Numbered from the stretch's first letter, positions 26,133 to 35,501 are shown. The stretch: 64,000 nucleotides of DNA from Ottowia sp. (GCF_016703145.1 NZ_JADJCO010000005.1:62001-126000), one strand, 5' to 3'. Made by a program: numbers and translations. Notes: generated by a model from the letters alone, not told the origin.

Positions 26133-27392
26133 TCACCCCGCCTCAACCATCCGCCCCGTCCCCCTCCGCGTGCGGAAAAACAACCACCCCGCAATGCTCA
26201 TGTTCAGCAGATTCCACCCGATCCCATTCAGGAACGCCGCCCGGTAGCTGCCCGTCAGGTCGAACACCCACCCCGACATCCAGCCGCCCAGCGCCATGCC
26301 CACCATGGTGGCCAGGATGACCGCGCCCACGCGCGCGCCGGCCTCGCTGGTGGCGAAGTGCTCGCGCACGATGATGGCGTACGACGGCACGATGCCGCCC
26401 TGGAACAGGCCGAACAGGGCCGACACCACGTACAGCGGCACCAGCCCGTCGAACGGCAGAAACATCAGCAGCGCCACGCCCTGCAGCACCGAGCCCAGCA
26501 GCAGCGTGCGGATGCCGCCGATGCGGTCGCAGATCAGGCCCGAGACGAGGCGGCTGGCGATGCCGCACAGCAGCATCAGCGACAGCATGCGCGCGCCCTG
26601 CGCGGCGCCGTAGCCCAGGTCGGTGCAGTAGGCCACGATGTGCACCTGCGGCATGGCCATGGCCACGCAGCAGGCCACGCCGGCCAGGCACAGCAGCGCC
26701 TGCGCGTGCGCGGGCGGCAGGCCGAAGGGGCGCTCGGGCGGGTAGGGCGAGGCGCGCGGGGCGTGGCCCGCCGCCGCCACAGCGGCCTCGGTCGGCTGCG
26801 CGGGCGGGCGCTGTCGCATGCGCAGGGCCAGCAGCGCCATGCCGAGGCCGCAGCCCAGGCCCAGCGCGATGTAGGTGGGCCGCCAGCCGAAGTGCTCGAT
26901 GCCCCATTGCGCCAGCGGCGGCCACAGCGCGCCGGCCACGTAGTTGCCGCTGGCGCAGATGGCCACCGCGATGCCGCGCCGCTTGTGCCACCACAGGGTG
27001 GTGTCGGCCATCAGCGGCGCGAAGGTGGCGGCGCCGCCCAGAAAGCCCAGCAGCGCGTGCGCGGCGCCAAAGCTCCACACGCTGCCCGACGCGGCGGCCG
27101 ACAGGTAGCCGGCGCACACGGCCAGCGCGCCCACCTGCAGCACGCGGGCGATGCCGTGGCGGTCGGCTTGCCGGCCCATCATGATGCCGCCCAGGCCCAG
27201 GCTCAGCATCATCAGCGTGTACGGCAGCGACGCCGCGCCCCGGCCGACGCCGAACTCGGCCTGCACGGCGGGCAGCACCACCGACACCACGTACATGCTG
27301 CTGTTGCCCAGCGCCACCAGCCCCAGCGTGGTGGCCAGGCGCCAGGCGGCGGTGCGCGAATCGATCAGGCTGGGGTCGGCGGCGGCGGACAT
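26133..27392 (-). CDS. Major facilitator superfamily transporter
   Basis: The 419-residue protein has about twelve hydrophobic segments and MFS signatures: GGIMMGRQADRHGIARVLQ in the first cytoplasmic loop (motif A-like G-x-x-x-D-R) and the corresponding SRLVSGLICDRIGGIRTLLLG in the second half, plus the GYLSAAASGSVWSFGAAHALLG region. This resembles the oxalate/formate-antiporter-like or monocarboxylate MFS groups. The ATG at 27392 is five bases after the ppnP stop, suggesting co-transcription. The substrate is unknown. Confidence 0.88.
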   Translation of the reverse strand: MSAAADPSLIDSRTAAWRLATTLGLVALGNSSMYVVSVVLPAVQAEFGVGRGAASLPYTLMMLSLGLGGIMMGRQADRHGIARVLQVGALAVCAGYLSAAASGSVWSFGAAHALLGFLGGAATFAPLMADTTLWWHKRRGIAVAICASGNYVAGALWPPLAQWGIEHFGWRPTYIALGLGCGLGMALLALRMRQRPPAQPTEAAVAAAGHAPRASPYPPERPFGLPPAHAQALLCLAGVACCVAMAMPQVHIVAYCTDLGYGAAQGARMLSLMLLCGIASRLVSGLICDRIGGIRTLLLGSVLQGVALLMFLPFDGLVPLYVVSALFGLFQGGIVPSYAIIVREHFATSEAGARVGAVILATMVGMALGGWMSGWVFDLTGSYRAAFLNGIGWNLLNMSIAGWLFFRTRRGTGRMVEAG

Positions 27393-27397
27393 GCGTT

Positions 27398-27715
27398 CTA
27401 TGCGTAGCGGCAGATGTAGTGGTACGCCTGGGCCACGCGGATGTCGAAAGACGAATTGGCCGGGATGGCGAAGGTGTCGCCGGGGCCGGACTGCTGCCAT
27501 TCATCGCTGCCGGCCAGCCGGTACTCGCACGAGCCGGCCACGCATTCCATGGTCTCGGCCGCGCCGGTGGTGAAGGTCAGGGTGGCCGGCAGCACCACGC
27601 CCACGCTCTGGCGCGAGCCGTCGGCCAGGGTGAAGCCGTGGGAGACGCACTTGCCGTCGAAATAGACGTTGGCCTGGGTGGTGAGCGTGGCGGCGGCGAT
27701 GGTGTCGGTGGTCAT
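27398..27715 (-). CDS. ppnP: Pyrimidine/purine nucleoside phosphorylase
   Basis: The 105-residue cupin protein (former DUF1255/YaiE) phosphorolyses nucleosides to bases and ribose-1-phosphate. Family features are ANVYFDGKCVSHGFTLADG, SVGVVLPATLTFTTGAAETMECVAG and the C-terminal FAIPANSSFDIRVAQAYHYICRY. The size is exact for the family. It precedes the MFS gene and is divergent from trmJ. Confidence 0.94.
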   Translation of the reverse strand: MTTDTIAAATLTTQANVYFDGKCVSHGFTLADGSRQSVGVVLPATLTFTTGAAETMECVAGSCEYRLAGSDEWQQSGPGDTFAIPANSSFDIRVAQAYHYICRYA

Positions 27716-27773
27716 GGCGCGGGGAGGTCGGATGAAAGCCGCCGATGTTAGCCGCCCGGCGACAATCGCCGCC

Positions 27774-28619
27774 ATGACCCCCGTGCGCACCCGCTTCGTG
27801 CTGATCGAGACCAGCCACGCCGGCAACGTGGGCGCCGTGGCGCGCGCCATGAAGGTGATGGGCTTCGACGACCTGGTGCTGGTCGCCCCGCGCTGGCCCG
27901 ACGTGCTGAGCCGCCCCGAGGCCATCGAGCGCGCCAGCGGCGCCACCGACGTGCTGGCGCGCGCCCGCGCCGTGCCCACGCTGGACGAGGCGCTGGACGG
28001 CATGACCCACCTGTGCGCCACGGCGATGACGCCGCGCGACTTCGGCCCGCCCACGCGCGCGCCGCGCGAATACTTCGATTTGCTATTGAATAATGAGCTG
28101 CCGGCGCAATACCCGAGCGGGCTGGAGGCCGCAAACGCTCAAAATCCACCGCCCGAGGGCGTGGCCTTCCTGTTCGGCAGCGAGCGCTACGGCATGAAGA
28201 ACGACGACGTGTACCGCTGCCACGTCGCCCTCAGCATTCCCACCGACCCGGCCTACGGTTCGCTCAACATCGCGGCGGCGGTGCAGCTCATCGCCTACGA
28301 CTGGCGGCTGGCGCTGGACGCGCACCACGGGGGCTGGGCGGCCCGGCCGCCGGCCGGCGTGCCGGCGCACCGGCCGGCCGATGCCGCGCAGGTGGCCGGC
28401 CTGCTGGCGCACTGGGCGCGGGCGCTGGCGGACATCGGTTTTCTCGACCCCGCCGCGCCCAAGAAGCTGATGCCGCGCCTGGCCCAGCTCTTCAACCGCG
28501 CGCAACCGAGCGCGGAGGAAATCCACATCCTGCGCGGCATCGCCCGCGCCATGCAGCGTGCCCACGCGGCGGACGAGGTTGCGCCGACGGCACCGGCGGC
28601 CGGCCAGCCGCCGCGCTAG
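27774..28619 (+). CDS. trmJ: tRNA (cytidine/uridine-2'-O-)-methyltransferase TrmJ
   Basis: The 281-residue SPOUT enzyme methylates the ribose at position 32 of tRNAs. It begins with FVLIETSHAGNVGAVARAMKVMGFDDLVLV and has the knotted SAM site VAFLFGSERYGMKNDDV and SIPTDPAYGSLNIAAAVQLIAYD. The C-terminal helical extension (LMPRLAQLFNRAQPSAEEIHILRGI) is typical. A dispersed repeat lies in frame between the two halves and adds roughly 20 residues (NNELPAQYPSGLEAANAQN). It is followed 13 bp later by cysE, a common neighbour. Confidence 0.93.
   Translation: MTPVRTRFVLIETSHAGNVGAVARAMKVMGFDDLVLVAPRWPDVLSRPEAIERASGATDVLARARAVPTLDEALDGMTHLCATAMTPRDFGPPTRAPREYFDLLLNNELPAQYPSGLEAANAQNPPPEGVAFLFGSERYGMKNDDVYRCHVALSIPTDPAYGSLNIAAAVQLIAYDWRLALDAHHGGWAARPPAGVPAHRPADAAQVAGLLAHWARALADIGFLDPAAPKKLMPRLAQLFNRAQPSAEEIHILRGIARAMQRAHAADEVAPTAPAAGQPPR
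28081..28146 (+). repeat. Dispersed palindrome-plus-tail repeat, copy within trmJ
   Basis: The core tgctattgaataatgagct is followed by gccggcgcaatacccgagcg, ggctggaggcc and a degenerate tail. It is translated without a stop and sits where other TrmJ proteins have a short loop before the SAM-binding FGSER motif. Confidence 0.75.
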
Positions 28620-28632
28620 ACTCGCCCGCACC

Positions 28633-29403
28633 ATGTTCGACCGCATCCGCTCCTACGCCCAGGCCATCCTCGAGCGCGATCCCGCCGCGCCCAGCGTGTG
28701 GGACGTGGTGTTCTCCTACCCCGGCTTCCACGCCCTGGTGCTGCACCGCCTGGCGCATCCGCTGTGGACCGCCGGCTGGCACTGGCTGGCGCGCTGGGTC
28801 TCGCACTGGGGGCGCTTCCTCACCGGCATCGAGATCCACCCCGGCGCGAAGATCGGCGAGCGCGTGTTCATCGACCACGGCATGGGCGTGGTGATCGGCG
28901 AGACGGCCGAGGTCGGCGACGACTGCACCATCTACCAGGGCGTCACGCTGGGCGGCACCGCGCTGATCAAGGGCGCCAAGCGCCATCCCACGCTGGGCCG
29001 GGGCGTCATCGTGGGCGCCAACTCGCAGGTGCTGGGAGGCTTCGTGGTGGGCGACGGGGCCAAGATCGGCTCGTCGGCCGTGGTCACCAAGCCCGTGCCG
29101 GCCGGCGCCACGGCGGTGGGCAACCCGGCGCGCATCATCCACGCCGAGACCGACGCACGGCGCGAGGAGGTGGCAGCCAAGATGGGCTTTTCGGCCTACG
29201 GCGTGACGCAGAACGACGACCCCGTCAGCCAGGCCCTGCGCGGCCTGATCGACGGCACCGCCAGCCAGGAGCACCAGATCGCCCTGCTGTGGCAGGCGGT
29301 CGAGAAGCTCGCCTGCAAGCTCGACCCCGACTGCGTGCCGTGCGACGCGGCGAAGGAAGAGCGCTTCTCGGCCGACAAGCTGAACGAGCTGGTGGGCAAA
29401 TAG
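28633..29403 (+). CDS. cysE: Serine O-acetyltransferase
   Basis: The 256-residue enzyme makes O-acetylserine for cysteine synthesis. The N-terminal helical part includes VVFSYPGFHALVLHRLAHPLW. The left-handed beta-helix of hexapeptide repeats is evident in IEIHPGAKIGERVFIDHGMGVVIGETA-type sequence, with catalytic HG in FIDHGMG and VTLGGTALIKGAKRHPTLG. The C-terminal tail is longer than in the EpsC-type minimal enzyme. It follows trmJ directly. Confidence 0.95.
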   Translation: MFDRIRSYAQAILERDPAAPSVWDVVFSYPGFHALVLHRLAHPLWTAGWHWLARWVSHWGRFLTGIEIHPGAKIGERVFIDHGMGVVIGETAEVGDDCTIYQGVTLGGTALIKGAKRHPTLGRGVIVGANSQVLGGFVVGDGAKIGSSAVVTKPVPAGATAVGNPARIIHAETDARREEVAAKMGFSAYGVTQNDDPVSQALRGLIDGTASQEHQIALLWQAVEKLACKLDPDCVPCDAAKEERFSADKLNELVGK

Positions 29404-29421
29404 CCCCGCCAGTCGGCCGGT

Positions 29422-30015
29422 CTATCGCGGCGGCCGCACCGCCGACTTGGGGCGGAACGCCTGGCACACCGCGTCGTGCGTTTCCAGGTACGGCCCGCCG
29501 ATGAGGTCGATGCAATAGGGCACGGCGGCGAAGATGCCGTGCACCACGGGCCGGCCGGCTGCGTCCTTCAGCCCCTCCAGCGTCTCGGCGATGGCCCTGG
29601 GCTGGCCGGGCAGGTTGATGATGAGGCTCCGGCCACGGATCACCGCCACCTGGCGCGACAGGATGGCCGTGGGCACGAAGCGCAGGCCGATCTGGCGCAT
29701 CTGCTCGCCGAAACCGGGCATCTCCTTGTCGGCCACGGCCAGCGTCGCCTCGGGCGTCACGTCGCGCGGCGCCGGGCCGGTGCCGCCGGTGGTCAGCACC
29801 AGCGCGCAGCCGGCCTCCACCAGCTCGACGAGGGTGCGGCTGATGACGTCCTGCTCGTCCGGGATCAGGCGCGGCTCGAAGGCCAGCGGGTTCTTCAGCG
29901 CCCGGCCCAGCCAGTCCTGCAGCGCGGGCAGGCCCTGGTCCTCGTAGGCGCCGGTGGAGGCGCGGTCGCTGATGGAGACGATGCCGATCCGCACCGCGTC
30001 GAAGGTCTGGCTCAT
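29422..30015 (-). CDS. mog: Molybdopterin adenylyltransferase
   Basis: The 197-residue protein activates molybdopterin with ATP before molybdenum insertion. The MoCF fold is shown by VRIGIVSISDRASTGAYEDQGLPAL at the N-terminus and the signature ALVLTTGGTGPAPRDVTPEATLAV near residues 71-95, then RGRSLIINLPGQPRAIAETL. Mog rather than MoaB is favoured by the acidic GAYEDQG start and the PYCIDLIGGPYLET end. It is convergent with cysE. Confidence 0.92.
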   Translation of the reverse strand: MSQTFDAVRIGIVSISDRASTGAYEDQGLPALQDWLGRALKNPLAFEPRLIPDEQDVISRTLVELVEAGCALVLTTGGTGPAPRDVTPEATLAVADKEMPGFGEQMRQIGLRFVPTAILSRQVAVIRGRSLIINLPGQPRAIAETLEGLKDAAGRPVVHGIFAAVPYCIDLIGGPYLETHDAVCQAFRPKSAVRPPR

Positions 30016-30050
30016 GGCTTGGTTGCAATCAAATCAGGAGCGGCCGGCGC

Positions 30051-30743
30051 TCAGCCGGCGCGGCCGTCGTCGGTGTAGCCTGCGTCCTCGGCGTCGATGG
30101 GCTGCACTTCGGGCGCGCTGTCCTCGGCCTGCGCCAGCGCGTCGCGCACCAACTGGAACAGCTCGCGGTAGGCCCGGCCCTGGCGCGGCGCCTGGCCGGT
30201 GGACAGGGCCTGCTGCGCGCTGGCGGGGGCCGGCGCGTCCTTGCGCGCCTGGCGCACCAGGGCGCGCAACTGCTGCGCGTCGGTGGCCGGGAACTGGGTG
30301 ACCCAGGCGCCCACCGCCGCGTCGTCCTCGACCAGGCGCTCGCGCCAGCGCTCGGCGGCGTGCAGGCGCAGGGTGTCGGCGGCCGAGCCCTTGCGCTGCA
30401 CTTCCAGCGCGGCGCGAATGGCGTCGATCTGGTCCGCGTCCAGCAGGCGCATCAGCTTGCCGACGAACTGGCTCTGGCGGCGCCGGCCTTCGAAGTCCTT
30501 GATGCGCGCCAACTCCTGCAGCGCGTCGATCAGGCGCGCCGGCAGGTCCAGCGGCTCGCGCAGGTCGGCGCGCAGCGCGAGCAACTGCTCGCCCAGCGCC
30601 TGCAGCTCGGCGCTGTGCGATTTCAGCTCGGTCTTGCTGGGGACTTCGCCGCGCTGCTCGCGCTTCAGTTCGAGGTCCATCTCGCTGCCTTCGGCGACGA
30701 ACTGGCCGCGCACGAAGTAGCCTCTCTTGGGTTTCCGGGACAT
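30051..30743 (-). CDS. darP: Ribosome biogenesis factor DarP (YjgA)
   Basis: The 230-residue, highly charged protein is the DUF615/YjgA family, which binds late 50S precursors. Conserved stretches include PSKTELKSHSAELQALGEQL and DALQELARIKDFEGRRRQSQFVGKLMR, and the C-terminal AYRELFQLVRDAL. It lies upstream of mog in the same direction and is divergent from pmbA, a common gammaproteobacterial and betaproteobacterial pairing. Confidence 0.93.
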   Translation of the reverse strand: MSRKPKRGYFVRGQFVAEGSEMDLELKREQRGEVPSKTELKSHSAELQALGEQLLALRADLREPLDLPARLIDALQELARIKDFEGRRRQSQFVGKLMRLLDADQIDAIRAALEVQRKGSAADTLRLHAAERWRERLVEDDAAVGAWVTQFPATDAQQLRALVRQARKDAPAPASAQQALSTGQAPRQGRAYRELFQLVRDALAQAEDSAPEVQPIDAEDAGYTDDGRAG

Positions 30744-30785
30744 GCGTGAGGAGTTGAAAAGTCGACAAGTATGATAGCCGCCACC

Positions 30786-32168
30786 ATGAGTTCCTCTCTC
30801 CCCGCACACCAGCCCCAGGCGGGCTTCAGCTATTCCCGCGCTTTCTTCGAAGACCTCGTGGACACGGCGATCCAGCACGCGAAGAAGCTCGGCGCCACCG
30901 ATGCCGGCGCCGAGGCGTCGGAGGGCACGGGCCTGTCGGTGAGCGTGCGCAAGGGCGAGCTGGAGACGGTGGAGCGCAACCGCGACAAGTCGCTGGGCGT
31001 GAGCGTGTACCTGGGCCAGCGGCGCGGCAACGCCAGCACCTCCGACTTCTCGCGCGCGGCCATCGAGCGCACGGTGCAGGCCGCCTACGACATCGCGCGC
31101 TTCACCGCCGAGGACCCGGCGGCTGGCCTGCCCGACGAGGCCGACATCGCCACCGCCGCCGAATCCCGCGACCTGGACCTGTTCCACCCCTGGCCGATCA
31201 CCAGCGAGCAGGCGGCCGGCATCGCGCTGGCCTGCGAGCGCGCGGCCTTCGCGGTGGACCGGCGCGTCACCAACAGCGAAGGCGCCAGCGTGTCGGCGCA
31301 GCAAAGCCATTTCTTCGCCGCCCACACACACGGCTTTCGTGGCGGCTACGCCAGCTCGCGCCACAGCATCTCGGTGGCGCCGATCGCTGGCAGGGGCGAC
31401 GGCATGCAGCGCGACTACTGGTACAGCTCCATGCGCGACGCGCGCGAACTGGCCAGCCCCGAGGCGGTGGGCCGCTACGCCGCCGAGCGCGCGCTCAGCC
31501 GCCTGAAAAGCCGCAAGATCGCTACGCGCGAATGCCCCGTGCTGTTCGAGTCGCCCCTGGCCGCCGGGCTGCTGGGCGGCTTCGTGCAGGCGGTGAGCGG
31601 CGGCGCGCTGTACCGCAAGACCTCGTTCTTGCTCGACTCGCTGGGCCAGCCGGTGTTTCCGGACCACATCGACATCGACGAAGACCCCTTCGTGCCGCGC
31701 GGCAAGGGCTCGTCGCCGTTCGACGAGGAGGGCGTGCGCGTGCAGCCGCGCAAGGTGGTGGACGGCGGGCGGGTGCAGGGCTACTTCCTCGGCACCTACT
31801 CGGCGCGCAAGCTGGGCATGAAGACCACCGGCAACGCCGGCGGCTCGCACAACCTGACGCTGTCCTCGCGCCTCACGCGGCCGGGCGACGACCTGGACGA
31901 GATGCTGCGCAAGCTGGGCACCGGCCTGTTCGTGATCGAGCTGATGGGCCAGGGCGTGAACTACGTCACCGGCGACTACTCGCGCGGCGCCAGCGGCTTC
32001 TGGGTGGAGAACGGCCAGATCGCCTACCCGGTGCAGGAGATCACCATCGCCGGCAACCTGCGCGAGATGCTCAAGGGCATCCAGGCCGTCGGCGCCGACG
32101 CCTACAACTACGGCGCCAAGACCGTCGGCTCGGTGCTGATCGACCGCATGACGGTGGCCGGGAGCTGA
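30786..32168 (+). CDS. pmbA: Metalloprotease PmbA (TldE)
   Basis: The 460-residue protein is the TldE/PmbA partner of TldD, a zinc protease heterodimer that processes peptides such as microcin precursors. The family pattern is present in SEGTGLSVSVRKGELETVERNRDKSL-type N-terminal sequence, TGNAGGSHNLTL, and the C-terminal GANYVTGDYSRG-like QGVNYVTGDYSRGASGFWVENGQ. As expected for PmbA, the HExxxH motif of TldD is absent. The ATG at 30786 was preferred over one at 30771. It is divergent from darP. Confidence 0.94.
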   Translation: MSSSLPAHQPQAGFSYSRAFFEDLVDTAIQHAKKLGATDAGAEASEGTGLSVSVRKGELETVERNRDKSLGVSVYLGQRRGNASTSDFSRAAIERTVQAAYDIARFTAEDPAAGLPDEADIATAAESRDLDLFHPWPITSEQAAGIALACERAAFAVDRRVTNSEGASVSAQQSHFFAAHTHGFRGGYASSRHSISVAPIAGRGDGMQRDYWYSSMRDARELASPEAVGRYAAERALSRLKSRKIATRECPVLFESPLAAGLLGGFVQAVSGGALYRKTSFLLDSLGQPVFPDHIDIDEDPFVPRGKGSSPFDEEGVRVQPRKVVDGGRVQGYFLGTYSARKLGMKTTGNAGGSHNLTLSSRLTRPGDDLDEMLRKLGTGLFVIELMGQGVNYVTGDYSRGASGFWVENGQIAYPVQEITIAGNLREMLKGIQAVGADAYNYGAKTVGSVLIDRMTVAGS

Positions 32169-32204
32169 AGCCGTCTCCCGGGCCGCGATTTTCAAGTGTT
32201 TTTG

Positions 32205-33000
32205 GGGATTGCTAAATAGGTATTGATATCTCAACATCCCAGAGCCGCCGGCATGTGATCTCGCCGGCCTGGGGCGCCAGCGCGTGGCCGAACTTGCGCT
32301 GCCACACAAACAGCAGCGGAGTCGCGCAGGTTGGCGCGCTCTTGGAGTAGCAGTGCGTCTTGCGGCGCCGCGCCAGATAGCAGCGCAACGGTTGTTCATG
32401 CTCTCGATGATGTGCGTGTGCGCCTTGCCTTGGGTGTGCTGCCCGGCGGGGAAGATGGCTGCGTAGCAGCGCCAGTGGTCGGTGCAGTACTGGATGTGAG
32501 GGCCTTGAGGAATCTGCGCGCCCAGCGCTCGGGCTGCTCAGGTGTCACGATCGCCCAGCGCCGAGAATTCGGCAGGAAGTGCGATCAATAGCCCACCACA
32601 GCCAAATTGGTCTTTTTGAACCCACGTAGCTCCACAGCTCATCGGCCTCGACGTACTGCACCTGCGCCGCATCCAGGCGCGCCAGCGCCTGACCGCAACC
32701 TCCTGGCGCACCCAGCCGATGATGGTGTTGTGACTGGGCCCCACCAGCCGCTCGGTAGCCCGCAGGCCACGCCTTCGGCGTAATGGCGCAAAGCGCTTTG
32801 CTTGATCGCCGGGTCAATGAGCCGGTGATCGCGCTCGCCGAAGGTCAGCGCGCAGCCCTTGCAGCGCCAGCGCTGTGTGGCCGTGGCGGCTGCGGCCATT
32901 CTTGACCACCTGATCGGTCAGGTGCAACGTGGGCAAGCGAGGTTCATCCGGCAATCTTGAGGGAAAAATGCAAGTGTATCAATACCTGTTTAGCAATCCC
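32205..33000 (-). mobile_element. IS1-family insertion sequence, decayed, with intact ends
   Basis: The 796-bp element is bounded by 24-bp terminal inverted repeats (gggattgctaaataggtatt and on) with one mismatch, and flanked by a perfect 8-bp target duplication tgtttttg at 32197-32204 and 33001-33008. Length, duplication size and the InsA/InsB-like translation fit the IS1 family. The transposase frame is broken several times, so it cannot move by itself. Confidence 0.88.
32212..32947 (-). pseudogene. IS1-family transposase (InsAB-type), multiply frameshifted
   Basis: Read in shifting frames, the reverse strand gives an InsA-like zinc-finger region (MNLACPRC; KNGRSRHG; QRWRCKGCALTFGERDH), an HTH part (SHNTIIGWVRQEV), and an InsB-like DDE part (QYVEADELWSYVGSK; HIQYCTDHWRCYAA; THIIESMNNR; THCYSKS) ending in the inverted repeat. 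At least four frameshifts are needed to join these, more than the single programmed shift of IS1, so the gene is dead. Confidence 0.85.
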
Positions 33001-33076
33001 TGTTTTTGGCCTGAAGCCGGTGCGGATATTGCGCCGACAGCTATCTATTCAGTAGCAATCGACGCGGCGCGGCGGG

Positions 33077-34863
33077 TTATTGGGCGCCGTCGGGGCCGCG
33101 CTGCTGGCGCGCGGGGCCCCGGCGCTCTTCGCGCTGGCGGTCTTGCTGCATCAGCGGCGCATCGTTGCCCCGCGTGACACCCGGCATCGCGCGGTGGCGC
33201 TCGCCGCCCAGGCGGTCCGGCGGGGCGGGCCGCTCCATCTGCCGCGGCGCGGCCTGCGGCATCGGCCGGGGCGGCGCGGGCGCCATGGGCAGCACCTGCG
33301 GTGGGCGCGGCGGCTGGTCGCGCACCATGCGATCCCGATCCCGCTCGAAGCCGGGCCGCACCATGGGCGTGGACCGGGTGGGCGGGCGGTCTTCGGGCCG
33401 CATGCCTTCGATGATGCGGGGTGGCTGGGCTTCCTGGCGCAGCCGCGGCGGCGCCACGCCGCGCTCGGCGCCGAAGCGGTCCGGATCGGTCATGCGCGCA
33501 TCCGGCCGGCGCGTCGACAGCGGGGCCTGCGTCGGCAGGCCGGGCACGTAGGCGCGCGGCGGCGGCGCGATGACGCGGCTGCCGTCCAGCACCCCGGGCG
33601 GCAGGCGGCTGCCGTCGCCGAAGCGCGGCCGGCGCCCGCGCTCGCCGCCGCCGAACTGCTCGTGCGGCGCCACGGTGATGGCGTGCGGACGGCGCTGGAA
33701 ATGGAAGTTGTCGGCCGGCGGACGCACGCGCTCGGTCGGGCCGCCCCAGTCGTTCACGCGCCGGCGGTAGCGCGGGCTGGCGTGGTAGTGCGGCTGCCAG
33801 TGTTCGCCCGGCGCGAGCGGAAACCACGCCGCGCCCGGCAGGCCGCCGCCCAGCGACACGCCCCAACTGCCGCCGCTGCCGGCGCCGCCGACGAAGCCCA
33901 CCAGCGCCGGCGCGTACACGGGACGGCGCGCCACCGGGCCGGGCACCCAGGCCCAGCGCGGGCCGATCTGCGCCCAGCGGCCGTAGTGCGAGGGCGCGAA
34001 GCCCCAGGGCGCGTCGTCCACCCAGGTCCAGCCCCAGGGGGCGACCCAGGTCCAGCGGCCGTGGCGGTAGGGCGCCCAGTCGGCCACGGTGACGCTGGGG
34101 TACCAGACGGGGCCGTAGGTCGCGTCCTGTCCCCATTCGCCGTACTGGTCGAGCTGCTGGTAGCCGGGCATGTCGCGCGACAGGTAGCGCGCCGAGCGCG
34201 ACTGGTCTTCCAGCGCGTCGCGCGCGGCGGCCCACTGGTCCAGCGCGTCGCGGCCCAGCGCGGGGCCGGCCTGCACCACGCCCAGGGCGCGGCCGGCGAA
34301 CACGGTCTGCTGGCGCCCCGCCATGGTGGTGGACTGGCCGCCCTCGCCGTACACGGTGGCGCTGCCCGCTGCACCGTCACGCGCGTGGTGTCGGCGCGCG
34401 GGTCCACGTCCACGCGGTATTCGCCGGGCTGGCTGGCGACCACGGCCAACTGCGGCGTGTCGATCTCGACGCGCTCGCCCGGCTGCAGCTCGCGCACGCG
34501 CAGCGACAGTGTGCCTTGGGTCAGCGCGACCTGCGTGGTGTCGTCGTCCAGCGCGGTGACGCCCAAGTCGGCGGGGCCCTGCAGGCGCAGCGCGATCCAG
34601 CCGCCGTGCAGCTCGGCGCGCGAGCCGGCGTCGAGGGCCACGCGCGTGCCGGTGGTGACGGGCCAGTTGAGCGTGGCGGGCGCCCAGCCGGCGCGCTCGT
34701 CCTGAGCGATGCGGGCCGGGCCCTCCAGCGCGCTGACGTAGGCCACGCGCGCGGGCGGGTCGGCTTCGGCCTGCTGCTGGCTCCAGCCCGGCAGCGGCGC
34801 GGCCAGCAGCAGCGCGGCGGCCAGCCAGCGGCGCCAGACGGAGGTCGAGGGGGTTGCATCCAT
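33077..34863 (-). pseudogene. FecR/DUF6600-type exported protein, single-base frameshift
   Basis: The N-terminal frame from the ATG at 34863 encodes a signal peptide (RRWLAAALLLAAPLPGWSQ) and a FecR-like domain (LNWPVTTGTRVALDAGSRAE; LRVRELQPGERVEIDTPQL; GEYRVDV). It then shifts at about 34365-34367, where one G appears missing from a reverse-strand G run, into a second frame with the Trp-rich DUF6600 region (YGPVWYPSVTVADWAPYRHG; WTWVAPWGWTWVDDAPWGF) and a long Pro/Arg-rich tail. Together they would form about 595 residues. It is either a recent pseudogene or a sequencing error. Confidence 0.8.
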
Positions 34864-34995
34864 GGTGGTCGGGGGCGGCGAGGGGAAAACGGCTCTCGCG
34901 CCCCTTGATTCAACGCGCCAGCGGCCCGATCGGTTTGTCGCCACCCGATCGGGTCTGCAAAGCTGGCGTCCCGTGTGCAACCGGATGTGTGCGGG

Positions 34996-35442
34996 TCAGC
35001 CCGTGAGTGCTGACTTGACCGCCGCGCTGACGGCGCCCATGTCGGCCTTGCCGGCCAGCCGCTGCTTGGCCGCGCCCATGACCTTGCCCATGTCGCCCGG
35101 GCCGGCGGCGCCCAGCTCGGCCACGATGGCCTGGACCTCGGCGGCGATCTCGTCCGCCGACAGGCGCGCGGGCAGGTAGGCTTGGAGCACGGACATTTCG
35201 GCGGCTTCCTTGTCCACGAGATCCTGGCGGCCGGCCTTGGCAAAGGCCTCGATGCTGTCCTTGCGCTGCTTGATGAGCTTGTCCACGATGGCAACGACGG
35301 CGGTGTCGTCCAGCGTGACGCGCTCGTCCACTTCCTTTTGCTTCATGGCCGCCTGCAGCAGGCGGATGGTGCCCAGGCGCCCGGTGTCCTTGGCGCGCAT
35401 GGCGGTTTTCATGTCCTCGGTGATCTGGTCTTTCAGGCTCAT
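34996..35442 (-). CDS. yqeY: GatB/YqeY domain-containing protein
   Basis: The 148-residue protein matches the YqeY family, related to the tRNA-binding tail domain of GatB. It begins MSLKDQITEDMKTAMRAKD and has LQAYLPARLSADEIAAEVQ and the terminal GDMGKVMGAAKQRLAGKADM. It lies downstream of rpsU, a conserved order (rpsU-yqeY-dnaG in many relatives, though dnaG does not follow here). The role is uncertain. Confidence 0.93.
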   Translation of the reverse strand: MSLKDQITEDMKTAMRAKDTGRLGTIRLLQAAMKQKEVDERVTLDDTAVVAIVDKLIKQRKDSIEAFAKAGRQDLVDKEAAEMSVLQAYLPARLSADEIAAEVQAIVAELGAAGPGDMGKVMGAAKQRLAGKADMGAVSAAVKSALTG

Positions 35443-35469
35443 GGTGTTTTCCTTGGGGGCAGAAACGAC

Positions 35470-35501
35470 AAAGGCCCGCTGAGCGTCCCCGGCGAGCCTT
35501 T
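35470..35501 (-). terminator. Hairpin between rpsU and yqeY
   Basis: On the reverse strand the arms aaaggctcgc and gcgggccttt pair over ten bases with one G-U, enclosing a 12-base loop. There is only a weak T-rich tail. It is probably a partial terminator that lowers yqeY transcription relative to the abundant ribosomal protein S21. Confidence 0.55.

Larger units (their letters stand above)
32188..33061 (-). repeat. Dispersed repeat split by an IS1-family insertion
   Basis: Joining 32188-32204 to 33009-33061 across the IS restores one repeat on the reverse strand: core attgctactgaatagatagc, middle gtcggcgcaatatccgcac, then cttcaggccaaaaacacttg and a final aaaatc. The insertion lies in its tail. 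This shows that the repeat was present before the IS arrived. Confidence 0.8.
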
